Below, one piece after another: positions 10,976-23,300 of a stretch of 64,000 nt of DNA. The stretch covers positions 434,001 to 498,000 of the forward strand of contig JAMYHL010000010.1 in the NCBI GenBank assembly GCA_025531455.1, in the 5' to 3' direction. The notes below the pieces were generated by a model. That model was not told the DNA's origin, ran no database searches, and saw nothing but the letters and a program-made list of their open reading frames with translations. Made by a program: the position numbers and the translations under genes. The stretch is from Apiotrichum sp. Y4204. Taxonomy: Eukaryota; Basidiomycota; Tremellomycetes; Trichosporonales; Trichosporonaceae. The first letter of the stretch is position 1. Each line of letters opens with the position of its first letter.

Positions 10976-12309
10976 CGGGGAGACTTGTGCTGTGTGTACG
11001 ACCCGGTGCGGCACACGTGTACGACATACCAGTGCGCTGCGGCACTGATGTGCGCACCTACATTTACTGCATTTTAATTACGAGTGCCGCCGCTATACTT
11101 GTTCAGTACTCTTCTTTTAGGGCAAGGAGCGATCCCGCACGCTCCACGGCGACATGACACGGTCATACGGCCACAAACATTGCAACATTGGAAACGCCTC
11201 GACACCGGAATGCAATGCGGCTCTAGGGGGAGGCGTCAGATCGCGCGTCAGACTACGCCGAGAGGTGGAGGGGAGATGTTTCGTGTTTGTGGCCTATGAT
11301 CCTGTGATCCTGTGATCCTGTGACTGCAATCTCGCATTGCTGGCTCCTCTGGAAACTGGAAATCGGGCGGGGGAAGGAGGGGTCTAGGCGCGGGATGCAG
11401 AACCGCAAGTCGTTGGCAGTCGAGTACTGGCCCTGTGTGCATGCTTGAGAGCTGAGCGTATTGATCTGCAGCTTGTTCCCAAGGAAGCGGCTACATGCTA
11501 CTGGTGTTTGCGAACACCGCTTCGTGCACAGGAACGAGGTGAGATGGATCTGCTCGATAGCCGTAGTAGCTGTGGTAGCTGCAGATGATTGCAGTGCTGG
11601 TCATTGGCCTGGCTCGATGACTGTCCGCTGAGGTCCCTGATGGCAGTGGGGGCAAGCATGATAGAGTTTTGTGTTTAGACTGCCAAATGGGCCAGGCTGG
11701 AAGGCCAGGCCGGGAGACCGGAGGGCGGGTGGGTGAGTTGAGCAGGGTTTACGTCACTTTCACGTGGGAATACTCCCGCTCTCACTGTGGATGATGCCCA
11801 CGACGACGTGTCACCAACCCAATCATCATTGTCATGACCACGGTCCCCCGGTCCCCCGACCATTTGGGCACAGCAGCCAAAAGACCATTGACAAAGAAGA
11901 GAAAGAGGTCATCATCGAAAGAACAGCGGCCAGCTCGAAACAAAAACGCCTCGTTAATATCCAGCCCCCGTCTTTCTCCACCTCTGCATTCCATCTCATC
12001 TACCTTCATTACCGCCAATTTCCCCTCCGCAGCCGTCGTCGTAGCCGTCGCATTCATTCGATTTCCATCGCTCCTCAATTGATCATTTACACATTTTCGG
12101 GTCCCAGCACAAACCAGCGCGGTTTCAGACCTCTTGTGTATTCCATTCGTACCTCCACCCCACCGGGTACCCTCCACGCCTCCACGACACCGCACCACGC
12201 CGTGGCGTCAACCCCTCAGGCCCTCGAGCAATCTTGCATCTGAAAGCTCTGAAGCTACTACGCTCTTTCGTCACCTCTCCATCCACCAATCCTTCCACCA
12301 CTCTCCACG
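10976..12309. other. Intergenic region upstream of ERV29, no gene seen
   Basis: This 1.3 kb lies between ARP6 and ERV29, both on the plus strand. It should hold the ARP6 3' UTR and the ERV29 promoter and leader. The last 300 bp are C- and T-rich (CCACC, TCCTCC), typical of leaders in this window. A short TGATCCTG array sits at 11297-11320. Nothing codes convincingly. Confidence 0.6.
11297..11320. repeat. TGATCCTG tandem repeat, three perfect copies
   Basis: Three contiguous copies of the 8-mer TGATCCTG lie between ARP6 and ERV29, about 1 kb upstream of the ERV29 start. The unit length matches the GAGCTCGT array in the mL54 intron and AAACGAGC at 53251. Confidence 0.9.
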
Positions 12310-13676
12310 ATGTCGCAGCGCATCCACCTGAACCCCAACCGCCAGCCGCCGAACGCCAACATGGGCATGGGCATGAACATGGGCTATGCGGGGCCGTCGT
12401 ACACCCCCGACGCGATTAGCGGGCAGCAGAAGCGCAGCGACAACGAAATCGTCGCCAAGATCCAGGACGTCGCGGGCAAGATTGAGGATGCGATCGAGAC
12501 GCACTCGCAGGTGAGGAGAAGAGAGAGGAAAGGATATTCCGGGGCTCGAGGGCGGCGTCCGTTCCGCATCCCGCATCCACTCTGGCACCCAATCCATCGC
12601 TCGGTGTAGAAGCTGACGGCAGCCCATCCGGCCTTACATCCCCGCATTGGCGCGCTTCCTCATCGTCGTCACCTTCCTTGAGGGTGAGTCGCGCCCATGG
12701 CAGCTAACCAATGTGGTGTTCTAGCTGCCAGATCGGGCCTTCCTCGCTGACTCCCAGATGCCCTCCGCATCATGACCCAGTGGAGGGACCAGCTGTGGTA
12801 CATTAACAAGTGAGTGCGCACGTGTAGGGATGCATGGCGCTTCCGAGTCCTCCATGCGGGGCACAGCTGACACGCAGGCACCGCGGCGTCCCCTCTGGCC
12901 TTAGCCACCTCTTCCTGCTTGTCAACGTTGTTGTGAGTAGCTACATAGTGCGGAATTCTGCAGCTGCTGACCGCAGGCCATGCTTGCCGGCTCGTACGGC
13001 GTCATTGCCAAAAAGTACCCGGAGTACTCGGTCGGTGCGCTCTTTGGCGTTGTCGTGATCCAGGGCATCGGGTACGGTCTTCTCTTCGACCTCTCGTTTT
13101 TCCTCCGCAACCTCTCGGTCGTTGGTGGCCTCCTCATGGTCCTCTCCGACTCGCTCGCCAACAAGCGGAGCGCCATCTTTGCCGGCCTCCCGTCCATCAG
13201 CGAGACCGACCGCCGCAAGTAGTGAGTAAGGCCGTTTATCTCGCATGTCGCATGCTGTGCCGCGTTCCGCCTTCCCCAACTTGCCTCGCATTGCGAGAGA
13301 GCTAATCCCCATGGCCCCGCTAACGCCCAGCTTCCAGCTCGCCGGCCGCGTCCTCCTCATCTTCCTCTTCATCGGCTTTGTCTTCCAGGGCCAGTGGTCG
13401 TTTGGCCGTGTCGTCGTGTCGCTCATCGGCTTTGTCGCGTGTGTCATGGTCGCGGTCGGCTTCAAGGCCAAGTGGTCTGCGGCCTTCCTCGTCACGCTGC
13501 TCTCGATTTTCAACGTGCTCATCAACAACTGGTGGAGCGTGCACGAGGCGCACCCGCAGCGCGACTTCCTCAAGTACGACTTTTTCCAGACGCTCTCGAT
13601 TGTCGGCGGCCTCATCCTCCTCGTCAACATGGGTCCTGGCGGCCTCTCGGTCGACGAGAAGAAGAAGGTCTACTAG
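12310..13676 (+). CDS. ERV29: ER-Golgi cargo receptor Erv29/SURF4
   Basis: Six exons (12310..12510, 12623..12683, 12758..12809, 12878..12932, 12977..13221, 13331..13676) join in frame to about 319 residues. The cytosolic N-terminus is rich in Met, Gly and Asn. Conserved family segments follow: IRPYIPALARFLIVVTFLEDALRI, WRDQLWYIN, then several TM helices (HLFLLVNVVAMLAGSYGVIA, LFGVVVIQGIGYGLLFD, LLIFLFIGFVF, VVVSLIGFVACVMVAVGF). The motif NNWWSVHEAHPQRDFLKYDFFQTLSIVGGLILL is diagnostic of SURF4/Erv29. The lysine-rich C-terminus (DEKKKVY) fits a retrieval signal. Family members load soluble secretory cargo into COPII vesicles and recycle. Short exons of 52-61 nt encode single helical turns, so the gene is easily misannotated. 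Confidence 0.93.
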
Positions 13677-13976
13677 CGGCCACGACGCGTATCGGAGGTC
13701 TGTCGTCCCGCAACAACATATACTCCTCATCCATTGAATGCATGTTTTGCTAGAGCCTGTGCGTTCGTGAGTGGGAGAACCACAAGAGGCAAGGCGGGCC
13801 GGGGCAGGGCAGAGAAGAACAGGACAGGGCATGACAGGTTGCAAGTGCATGTTTACGCAGGTACATGTGATTTACAGGGTTACACGGGGGCATGAAAGGA
13901 AAGGGGTGGTCTGTGATATGGCAAAAGTATAACGCAGCGCGCTCCGCGCTCCTCGCTCTCACTCTCTCGCTCCACT

Positions 13977-15033
13977 CTACTCGACATCCATCGCCTCGTC
14001 CTCAACCGCCGCCTCGACCGCATCGAGCTTTGCCCAGTCCTCGGCGCGCCACACCATGTCCTCCCAGTGCTGGCTCCCGTACCCGTGCGCCGTCTCGATC
14101 CCGCCGTCGTAGCAGTTCATCGCTGCCTCCTCTTCCTCAGCCGCCGCCTCCGCCGCCTCCGCTGCGGCCGCTTCGCGCGCCCACATATCCTCCATGTCGT
14201 CGGTATCCATGCCCTCGAGCTGTGCGCACAGCGCGTTCTCCTCGGCTGCGAGCGCGTCCAGCTCGTCCGCCCAGAACTCGATGCCCTCGCCGTCGTACCG
14301 CGCCAGAGAGTGTTGTTCGCGCCGTCGCTGCAGGACCATCAGGCGGCGGAATATCTGGAGTCAGTGGGAAGAAGGGGGAGGGTGATGAGAAGTACTGTGG
14401 CAGCTACGACGGGATCACCACAAGTGCCGCGCGCGCACGGACGAGCGCGACAAGATTGATGCCCTACTCCAACTTCGCACAGAGCCGCTCAGTGGCTGTC
14501 GCGCCGCAGCAACCGCGCTCCGTCCCGTGTGTCCCCTACCCGCATGAGACTCGTGGACTCACCTCCTCGTCATCAGCCTGGGCCTGGCGTTCGGCCTCGG
14601 CCTCGTCGTCGTCATAGTCCGCCATACCGCGGCGACGGAGGAGATCCGAATCGCGTGCGGCCTTGCGACGCTCGCGGTCCACCATGCGGCGCTGTAGGCG
14701 ATCGCGCCACATGGCCGTCTGGGTGGGTGTCCCGCCGTCGCCGAACACGTCGGGGGAAGATGGTGCGGATGACGTGGGGCGGGGGCGGCGCGCGGCGAGC
14801 GAGCTGGCGGGCGTCGTGCGCTGATACCGCGGCGAGAGGGGGAAGGTCGGGACGCGGGGGCGGGACGGCCCGGGCGAGCTGCCATTGTGGAAGCGGGGGA
14901 GGGACGACTTGACGGGTGTTGGGGAGGAGAGGGGCGGAGAGGACGAGCGCTGCGCGTGCGGGGTTGGGTGGTGCGGGTTGAGCGGGGAGGACGAGTGGGG
15001 CATGTGGCGCGGCGAGGAGAGGTATGTGAGCAT
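13977..15033 (-). CDS. Hypothetical protein: Ser/Pro-rich N-terminus, acidic C-terminus
   Basis: Two exons, complement of 13977..14354 and 14563..15033, give about 282 residues. I do not recognise a family. The N-terminal 100 residues are rich in Ser, Pro and His and look disordered, with several SSP/SPR motifs. A central charged segment (MWRDRLQRRMVDRERRKAARDSD) is probably helical. The C-terminal half is acidic and alanine-rich, with AAAAEAAEAAAEEEEAA and a terminal EDWAKLDAVEAAVEDEAMDVE. RRLMVLQRRREQHSLARYDGEGIEFWADELDAL is the best candidate for a folded or conserved block. The start is the first ATG (15033); the frame remains open further upstream without another ATG. The 208-nt intron is long for this window and could hide a small exon. 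Convergent with ERV29 and divergent from PDS5. Confidence 0.68.
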
Positions 15034-15741
15034 TGTCGGCGGCGGGATGGATGGCGAGGAGGGGGAGAGTTGGGATGGGAATGGGGATGAAGAATGGACG
15101 CGGTGGCTGGACGTTCTTCGGTACACGGTACGCGGAGTGTGTGGTAGGTAATGTGGGAGAAATGAGGGGGAACAACCAGGTTTTGTTTATTTTTATGGCA
15201 GCGCGTCTGGAGGAGAGGGTGGGACATGACAAGGGCGGTGAGCGTGGGAGAGCTGGGAATTGTATTCAGACATCCGGATTGTAATGAACTGAAATTACTA
15301 TTACGATTGTTATCATTGTGTATTACCCTCCAGGGGGTGTTTGTTTGTTCAAAGGGACGCGTTTTATTTGATCCCGCTCGCACCCATAGAAATGACGCGT
15401 CTGGCATGCACAGGGAAACCAAGCGCACAGCCGGCCGGGCAGGGCACGGAGGCCAGGCAAGGGCCATCAGAACGCGCGAAGTGATGCCCAGTCCAGTCAC
15501 CTGTGCGCGCGCGCAACTGTCTTCCCCTCGTGCGGGTTCTTCCCTTCCCTCTCTACTTACTTATTGCGTTTGCCACAATAACAACAATCCGAACCCACAG
15601 CTAGATACCAGAAGTTGTGGATTTCAACGTCTGTTAGCACTCTCATCTCTCTCTTCTCTCCTCTTCCCATCCACATCCTTGTTCTTATCCCATCCATCCA
15701 CCACCACCACCGATCCCTTCGCGCACCGCGCATCGCTCACG
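15034..15741. promoter_or_regulatory. Divergent spacer between the hypothetical gene and PDS5
   Basis: This 0.7 kb region contains both promoters. The PDS5-proximal part (about 15630-15740) is a pyrimidine-rich leader (TCTCTCTTCTCTCCTCTTCCC). No convincing TATA or factor site was identified. Confidence 0.4.
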
Positions 15742-18700
15742 ATGCCTCCCCGCGCGCAAGACAAGCTCGACTTTAACGAAAAACTCATCCAGTCGGGCAA
15801 GGGCGGCGGGACGGACGCGCTCCTCAAGCGGCTCAAGGTGCGTGCAGAGTGGAGGTCAAGGGGGATGATGATGTAGTATTGTCGCCGCTCAAGTGATCCT
15901 CCAGTGCTTACCCCAGACCCTTCACACCAAGCTCGAGGCCCTCGACCAGGACACTGTCGATCTCAAGACGGTGCACAAGGTCACGAAGCAGCTCATTGAC
16001 AAGGTCATCCTGCATCACAAAGAGTGGGTACTAGCGTGAGGATGCGGGCCGCGGGAGCACGGACACACGGGTCGGCGGCGAGATGTAACCCACAGCCGCA
16101 GACCTGCTCCATCGCGCCCGCACGCCTCGCGCACTTGGAATGACCTCGCTCACACCCAGTCGCGGCGTAAAGGCCTATGCTGCCTGCTGCCTCGCCGATG
16201 TCCTCCGCGTCTACGCGCCGGATGCGCCGTACAATGCCGACCAGCTGCGCGACATCTTCCAGTTCTTCGTCGTGCAGCTCACCACCAACCTCAAGCTGTC
16301 CCCGAGCACGACGCGTCCGCTCGGCCCGAGCAAACGTGGAAACGACAGCCAGAGCCAGAGCACACTCACCTCCAACACGCGCATCACGGAGATTCCGTAC
16401 TATGCGCAATACGTGTACCTCATCGAGAACCTCGCGAACATCAAGAGTGTCGTACTGATAGTCGATGTCCCGGGGGCAGACGACCTCATCACGACCTACT
16501 TTGAGAGCTTTGCCGAGGCCGCGCGCTCCGACATGAACAAGCAGCTGTGGACCTCCATAGTCACCATTCTTTCCGAGGTCCTCGCAGAAGCTGAAACGGT
16601 GCCCGTGGGAGTCATCAACTGCATCCTGAACGAGTATGAGACGCATGGCTCGGTAAGTGCACCGTCAGACCGACCGACTGACAGCAGTCAAAGGACACAC
16701 CGTCATTCCAACTGATCGTCGATGTGTGTAACCGCTGCGCAGTAAAGTTGCAGCGCCCAATCTATGCGGTGAGTCGACCCACTTCCTCCATATCACTGAC
16801 GGCAGCACTTCTCCGACATCCAGCTCGAACACGGCCGCGATCCAACGCCAGCCGACACCAAGATCCTTCAAGAGTCCCACGAGATGATCCTCACCATCTT
16901 CCGCAGTGCGCCGAATATGCTCATGTTACTCATCCCGCTTCTCGAGGAGAACCTGCGTGCAGCGGATGCGACCGTGCTGCGCCAGACGACTACGGAGACA
17001 CTTGGCACCATGTTTGGAGAACGGCCGCGCGTCGGAGACGGTGTCGTCGACCTCGCGCGTTCATATCCTACAACATGGGAGGCGTGGCTGGGTCGGAGAG
17101 TCGACAGGGCCATAACGGTTCGTCTGGCGTGGATCGAGGCGACTCGAGAAATCCTTATCAACCACCCCGAGCGCAAACAGCTGGAGCGTGAGTTTGGTGT
17201 TCCCCGGCGGCTTCTGACGTGCAGCTCTTCTCATGGACCGTGTGCAGGACTCTGATGAGCGTGCGCGTGCCGCGATCTGCAACGTGATCGGCAGCCTCGA
17301 TTACGAGACCGCTCTGCACCACATCAGCGACGCCTTACTGCACGAAATTGGTTTACGCATGAGTGATAAGAAGAGTGTTGTGCGTGAAGCGGCCGTCACT
17401 GCCCTCGCCAGGCTATGGGGGTTGGCACAGTCGGAAATGTGGGTATCCTCGAGCTGGATGACGGGAAGCTGACCTGCAGTGAGGCCAACGACCCTATCGC
17501 AGTTGAAAAGTTTGCGTGGATCCCGCAGGAGATGCTGCAAGCCCTGCAGCGTGCCCAGGGTGCCGAGGCCAAGTGAGTCTAGCCACACATGCCGGCCGCT
17601 AACACGCAGAACCCAGATCTCCGTCGCCTTCAAGACCCACGTTCTGCCGTTACCGTCCAAGGTGAACGACGAGCAGGCTTGGGTTGATCGTTTCCTTCTC
17701 GTGGCCACGCGTCTCGACGAGTTTGGCCTCAAAGCTCTTGACAAACTGACTGGCATTTACGGCTTTGCCAAGGGCTCATCGCCGTACGGCGCCTTCATTA
17801 GGTTGTGCGAACAGAACAACGGGGGTGTGATCGAGCACAACGAGCAGGCCGTCAAGGAGGGCCTGTCGTTCGTTATTGACGCAATCACGCGTGCAAACTT
17901 TGGCGAGCACGAGAAGCCACGCAAGGATCTGGAGATGTTTGCGGCCGCGAACGAGCCCCGCCTGTACAAGCTATTTGACGTGATAACGGACCCGCAGTCT
18001 GATCTGCGTGCTATCGTTAAGAGCAGAAACGAGCTCCTCCGTCGCATCGAGCAGTCGCACACGAGCATCTTGGCCACGTTCACCGTCGTCATTGACGCCG
18101 CGGCGTGGAGCGTCATCAACCAGTCGTCCATTCCAGGTCTCATCAAGCGTCTCCAGAAGCCGGAAGGAGTGATGCCGGAGCGTACGGCAGATGTTGCCGC
18201 GCACTACCTGACCCTCATCTCAAAACACTGCGCGCCGATGTACAGGAGCCATACTGCCGAGCTGGTAATCATCATCAACGACAAGAGGAACAGCCGATTG
18301 GTCGAGGTCGGCCTCCAAGCGCTCTCCGCAGTGTGTAAATGGAAGACTGAGAACGCACCTGCTCAGAAGAGTGTTGTTGAGCGGGCCAGGAGCTTGGCAC
18401 TGACCGGCACCCCGCGGCAGGCCAAGTTTGCCACGCGGTTCCTCGTCTTCTGCAAGGACGCCAATGCGGCCCCTGACTTGCTCTCTGTGGGTAGAAATTG
18501 AGAGAGATAAAGCTGATCAATAGGAAGTTGCAGACGAGCTAGGGACAGCTGACGACGAAGCGCTCCTCCCGCTCCTCCGGTCAGCATCGGAGCTGGCATT
18601 CTCCGCCCCACAAGTGTTTATCACCCGCGCTCAGGACATTGTTTCTTTTGTGCAGGATTCCCTTATGCCCTCACGGTCGCCTTCAGCTGTGGGTTATTGG

Positions 18701-20355
18701 TAGTTAGCACTTGGCTGACAGTCAGGACGAGGTCGACGACCACTGGGTGGACGAGGACCAGCTCGAGCCGCGCGACCGCGCAAAAGTCATCGGTATGCGT
18801 GTGCTCACGCACGCCTGTCTTGGACGCGGCCGGGACGACGATGCGGAGGGGTTCGCGGCACCGATTCTCAACTTCTTTGCTGACGTGCTTGCGCGCAGCG
18901 GCATGATCAGCGATGAGACGCAGGAGGGGTGAGTCCGGGTGGTGCATGCGGCCCATCTAACATTCCAGAGGACAAGCTCGAGTTCACATCCGACTGCGGG
19001 CCGCGCTGTGCTTGATCAAGTTGGCAGGTCGGCGTGCGTTTGACAGGGCAATCACGCCGTACTTCACCGAGGTCGCGTTCATGATGCAGGACCCGATCTT
19101 CATGGTCCGCCACCGCATGCTCCAGAAGCTCGGTGAAGTCCTGGTGGGCCAGCGCCTGCTACCGCGGTGGAACCTTCTCCCGATCCTCGTGGCCATTGAC
19201 CCCGAGTCAGACAATATCCTGCTGGTGAGTGTTGTGCGATCGCGATAGTGTCGATCAAACCTCCTCGATCTGTCACCGAGATCCGCTAACCACTAGGCGC
19301 GGAGTATTATGGCAATGGTCGTGCGCGCAGCTTCGACTTATCGAACCGAGGACCGCATAGACCGCATCGAGATGCCTCTGGCGAGGCTGTTGCACCTGCT
19401 GGCTCTGCACCCGGACCTCGACTGGCAAGACAATGACAGCCTCAAGGACATTGCGCGATTTATCGAACTGTTCGCCGACTGCATTGCGCACCGGGACAAC
19501 ATTCCGCTCCTGTACACGATTGCAAACAAGCTCAAGACCGTGTCGATTGCCGGCGAGAAGATCGACCAGGACAAGCTGATGCTGCTCACACACGAACCGG
19601 AGAATGACCAGCTGGATGTGGACTCGCCGACTATCGTGGGTGGCAACTCCTTGGCTTCAACTGACATCTAGAATCTGTACAAGATGAGCGAGATGGCGTT
19701 GATCATTCTCCGCACGCGGGCTCAGCAGCATCAATGGCCGGTGTCCGTGTACCCGGGCAAGATCAAGCTGCCGTCTGATATCTTCCACAATCTGCCCTCT
19801 CCGAAGATTGCGCAGATTGTTGCGCGGCGGACGTTCCTGCCTGACGAGGCTGACTGGGTCAAACAGCTTGGGAAGAAGGCTGCTCCAGTGGTGAGTCAAG
19901 GATCTGCTCCATCAACTGACATTCAGCGACGGCAGCCTGCAGAGCCGAGGTCGCCGCGTGAGCGGGAGCCCCGCGAGCGGAAACGTAAGGCGCGGGCAAC
20001 GAATGGGCCTAAGGCGCAGCGCAAGAAACGTCGGTCATCTGGGCGAGACCTCACCGAGGACGAGGAGAGCGAGGAGAGCGAAATCGAGAGCGACAAGGAT
20101 GAGTCGGTGGACGAAGCAGCGACGTCATCGGATGACGACGAGATGGACGGGGCTGAAGCGGAGGCTGTGATGGGCCGCGGGGGGCGGCGAAGCGCAAAGG
20201 TGAGTGCTGGCGTTGAGAGCCTTGGCTATTTTGTGCTAACCTACTAGACCAAGGCGCGCAAGGCGGTGAAGCGGAGGCGCAAGGTCAAGCCGTCACCAAA
20301 GAAGCATGTGGACCCTGACGAGTCGTCCGAGCTCAGCGAGTTGAGTGACGAGTAG
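15742..20355 (+). CDS. PDS5: Sister-chromatid cohesion protein Pds5
   Basis: Fifteen exons (15742..15837, 15917..16023, 16160..16652, 16688..16768, 16806..17187, 17225..17438, 17480..17572, 17610..18486, 18524..18688, 18726..18928, 18969..19224, 19297..19635, 19672..19890, 19927..20199, 20248..20355) join in frame to about 1301 residues, typical for Pds5. The N-terminal HEAT region shows DRGVKAYAACCLADVLRVYAPDAPY, strongly conserved in Pds5, then DSDERARAAICNVIGSLDYETALHHISDALL and LGLRMSDKK-like sequence. HEAT-type helices continue to about residue 1170. The C-terminus is a basic/acidic tail (RERKRKARA, KKRRSSG, DEDEESEESE, KAVKRRRKVKPSPKKH) that should be disordered and DNA- or chromatin-interacting. 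Pds5 binds cohesin with Wapl/Eco1 and controls loop release and acetylation. The 16024-16159 intron (136 nt) is the longest; its acceptor was chosen because it restores the HKDRGVKAY block. Confidence 0.94.
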
Positions 20356-23300
20356 TGGTGAATTGGCGTCGATCTGGAGTGGCGCGGCGTGTGGCTGTCG
20401 GCGCCCGGGGGTCGGTGTGATCGTGGTGACGGTCACTGTGCCGCTGTGTGATGTGCTGTCGCCAGTGGCCGTGTGTCGCGGCGCAGAGGACAGTGCGGGC
20501 ATGCAGGGTGCAAGCTGAAGGGGTGTCTGAGGAATGGACGATTCAATGTGCCTGGGCAAGACTGTTTCGAATAGTACTTGGGTCTGAATGAGATCTTGGC
20601 CTACTTGGGCGGGCCTGTAGTACCCCATGTGATTTGTGAGGCTGTGAAGCTTGTGATTTTGTGAATGCATGTGATGGGCAAGCTTGGCAAGCTGGGCAAG
20701 GTGTGACATTGCATGACGCATGACGCATGGCGCATGACGGCTGTAGCGCCGGCGGTGCCGGAGGTTACGGACACTAGGACACTGTGCGCGGACCACAACG
20801 CGGCCGAGCGTCGAGCATGAGACATGAGACAGGATAGGGATAGGACAGGGAGCAGCGGGTCACTCATCACTCATCATCACAGTGTCCGAGACCTGGCAAT
20901 TGGGAGATGGCAGTAGGGGACATGCGATGGGATCCATCCAATCTTCCGAAGTTTCATTCCATCCATTTCAGCGGGGTCCGCACGGGAACACCCACGGGAG
21001 GTGGTCCATACCACGGCGCAGGGCGGTGCACTCGAAGCAGACAGAACTGTTGACCCTGCCCCGCATGCCCCGCATTATTACACGGCATGTACAGTATCCA
21101 GGGGCATACCCATTCCCCTCACTCTGCACTCTGCTCACTCTGCTCACTCTGCCTCTGCTCACTCCGCCCGATCTCCCGGTCTCTCGGTGCACGGTGATGA
21201 AACACGGCACCAAACCCAACACCTGGAGATTGACGACGGTGCCTGCGTCGCTGATGAGTCTCTTGACTTTTGGCCCAGAAACTCTGAAATCTCTCGAGAA
21301 AACAGCGCAAACGCACAACCCGGCGCGCAGGGCATGGCCGTCCGGGATTCCTGGATCTGGACATGAGCGTCACGCCGGACGTCTTTAGGGTGTGCGTGTG
21401 GGTGACGCGTGACGGGACATGAGCAGAGCACAGAGCCAACAGAGGTACAGAGGAGAGCAGGGTTAGGCAGAGTCTGATGCTCGGGTACAGGCTGCAGAAC
21501 AGCTGGGAAGCTTGTACATTGTACACAGGGAAGGGGGGGTGTGACCTGGTGACTGCCAGAAGATCAGGAGTCTCTTAGGACGAGCGTCGTACGCGTTCTG
21601 CAGCTGATGAACTGGATTGAATTGCAATTCGTCTCTCGCAGATTTTATAGAGCAAAAGTGCAACCGAGTCAATCTGTGTGAGAGACTCCTTCAGAGCGCG
21701 AGCTCGCTAGCTGAGCTCGGATCTCTATACCATGTGCAGTAGTACAATATTGCATACACAGAGGCATGAGCCATGGGACTCATGCTCTAGCTCTGGCTCA
21801 AGCGCACATTGCGCGGCGTCGGCCGGGGTATGTGCTCAGCGGCACCAGGGGAAGAGCCGAAGGGGCGGCATGTGGGCTGAAGCATGACACACTGCGCGAA
21901 GAGGGGAGAATGACGAGCGACAGATCCCAGACGTGCTAGTGTTTCCGCGAGTGCAGAGAAATAAGAATGGATAAAGAACATGGATCCATGGATCCATGGA
22001 CTTCTCTCGCATGCAAAAAGAAAAGCACTGGGCAAAGGATGTTGTAGATGTAATGGGATCAAGAAAACCAACAAAACAAAACAAAAGGAGCAAGAAACCT
22101 GAAAATCGATAAATAAATGCACGCGCAACATTCCTCTCTCTCATTCTCCCTTCGCTTGTGCCTCTTGGCGGCAATCGACGACGACATTCCGCACACCCAG
22201 CATCGCTAGCCTCTAGCCTCGCTGCCGGCCATCGGCTGCCTTTTTCGGCCTGCGTCACTCGCTGTGCGCGGCGGCGTGAGGGGAGAGAGAGAGAGAGATG
22301 TGCGTAGGAGAGAATGAGAGCATAGAACGTAGAGAGTGTAGTGTAATGAAACTCTCCCCCCCCCCTCCTTTCTTCCCCCTTGGGGACCTCTCCCCGCCCC
22401 TGTCGCACGTATCCCCCGTCCGCCGCGTCCTCCCTCCCCCCGCCTTGCCCGCCTCGGGGGTTTTGCGCAACCGTGCAAAAAAGTCAACAACCACAACCTC
22501 ACACCCCGCCGTTACACCCAGAGAGACCAGGAATGCATGCAAACAATCACATCCACAGTCGTGACTACTGGCCGCAACGCTGTTCTCACCATCCCTCTCC
22601 GTCTCTGGAGTTGTACAACATTTCTCTCTCCCAATTCTCGGCGAAGAGAGCCACAGACAGTACCAACCAGGCTGGATCGCGGCGCGCGTAAACATCCCCA
22701 TCCCCATCACGCCCACTGCATCGTCCATCGCCGCCCACGACGCCCTCGCCGCCCACCCACATCGCATCGCGTCCCATCTCCCTCCCCACCCACCACCGCC
22801 GCCAACGACAACTACAGATACCATACGCTTGCTCCCCACCCATTGGCCCCCTCCCAGCACGCATCGCCCCACTCCCTCGCCACCCCCGCTTTCGAGTGGC
22901 AACAAACGACAAGCCCCGTCTCGACCACAAAGACGCATAAGCCAGCGGACGCCAGGAAGCACGCGCACAGGTGCCCCGCGGGCCGTTCAGTCCGACCTCG
23001 ACGCTTCTCGCTCGTCCTCGTTCTCTTGTTCTCTTGTACTTTGCTTCGCGTGCGTCTCTGCGCTTGGCTTCTTTCGATTACATTTTGTGTGTGACGATCC
23101 CGCACGAGCGCGCCTGTCGTCATCAGCCGCCGGCTTGCGGTTACGGTTCCCAGTGTTTTCCCGTGAGTACTACTGTGCTATTGTCTCGTGTCTCGTCTTC
23201 CATCGCATGCTCGTGTCTTCTGGCGCGGGCGTCCTTTGCCGGAGAGATCGAGGGGATCGGGGGGGTCGAAGGAATCGAGGTGAGACAGGTATGAATCACC

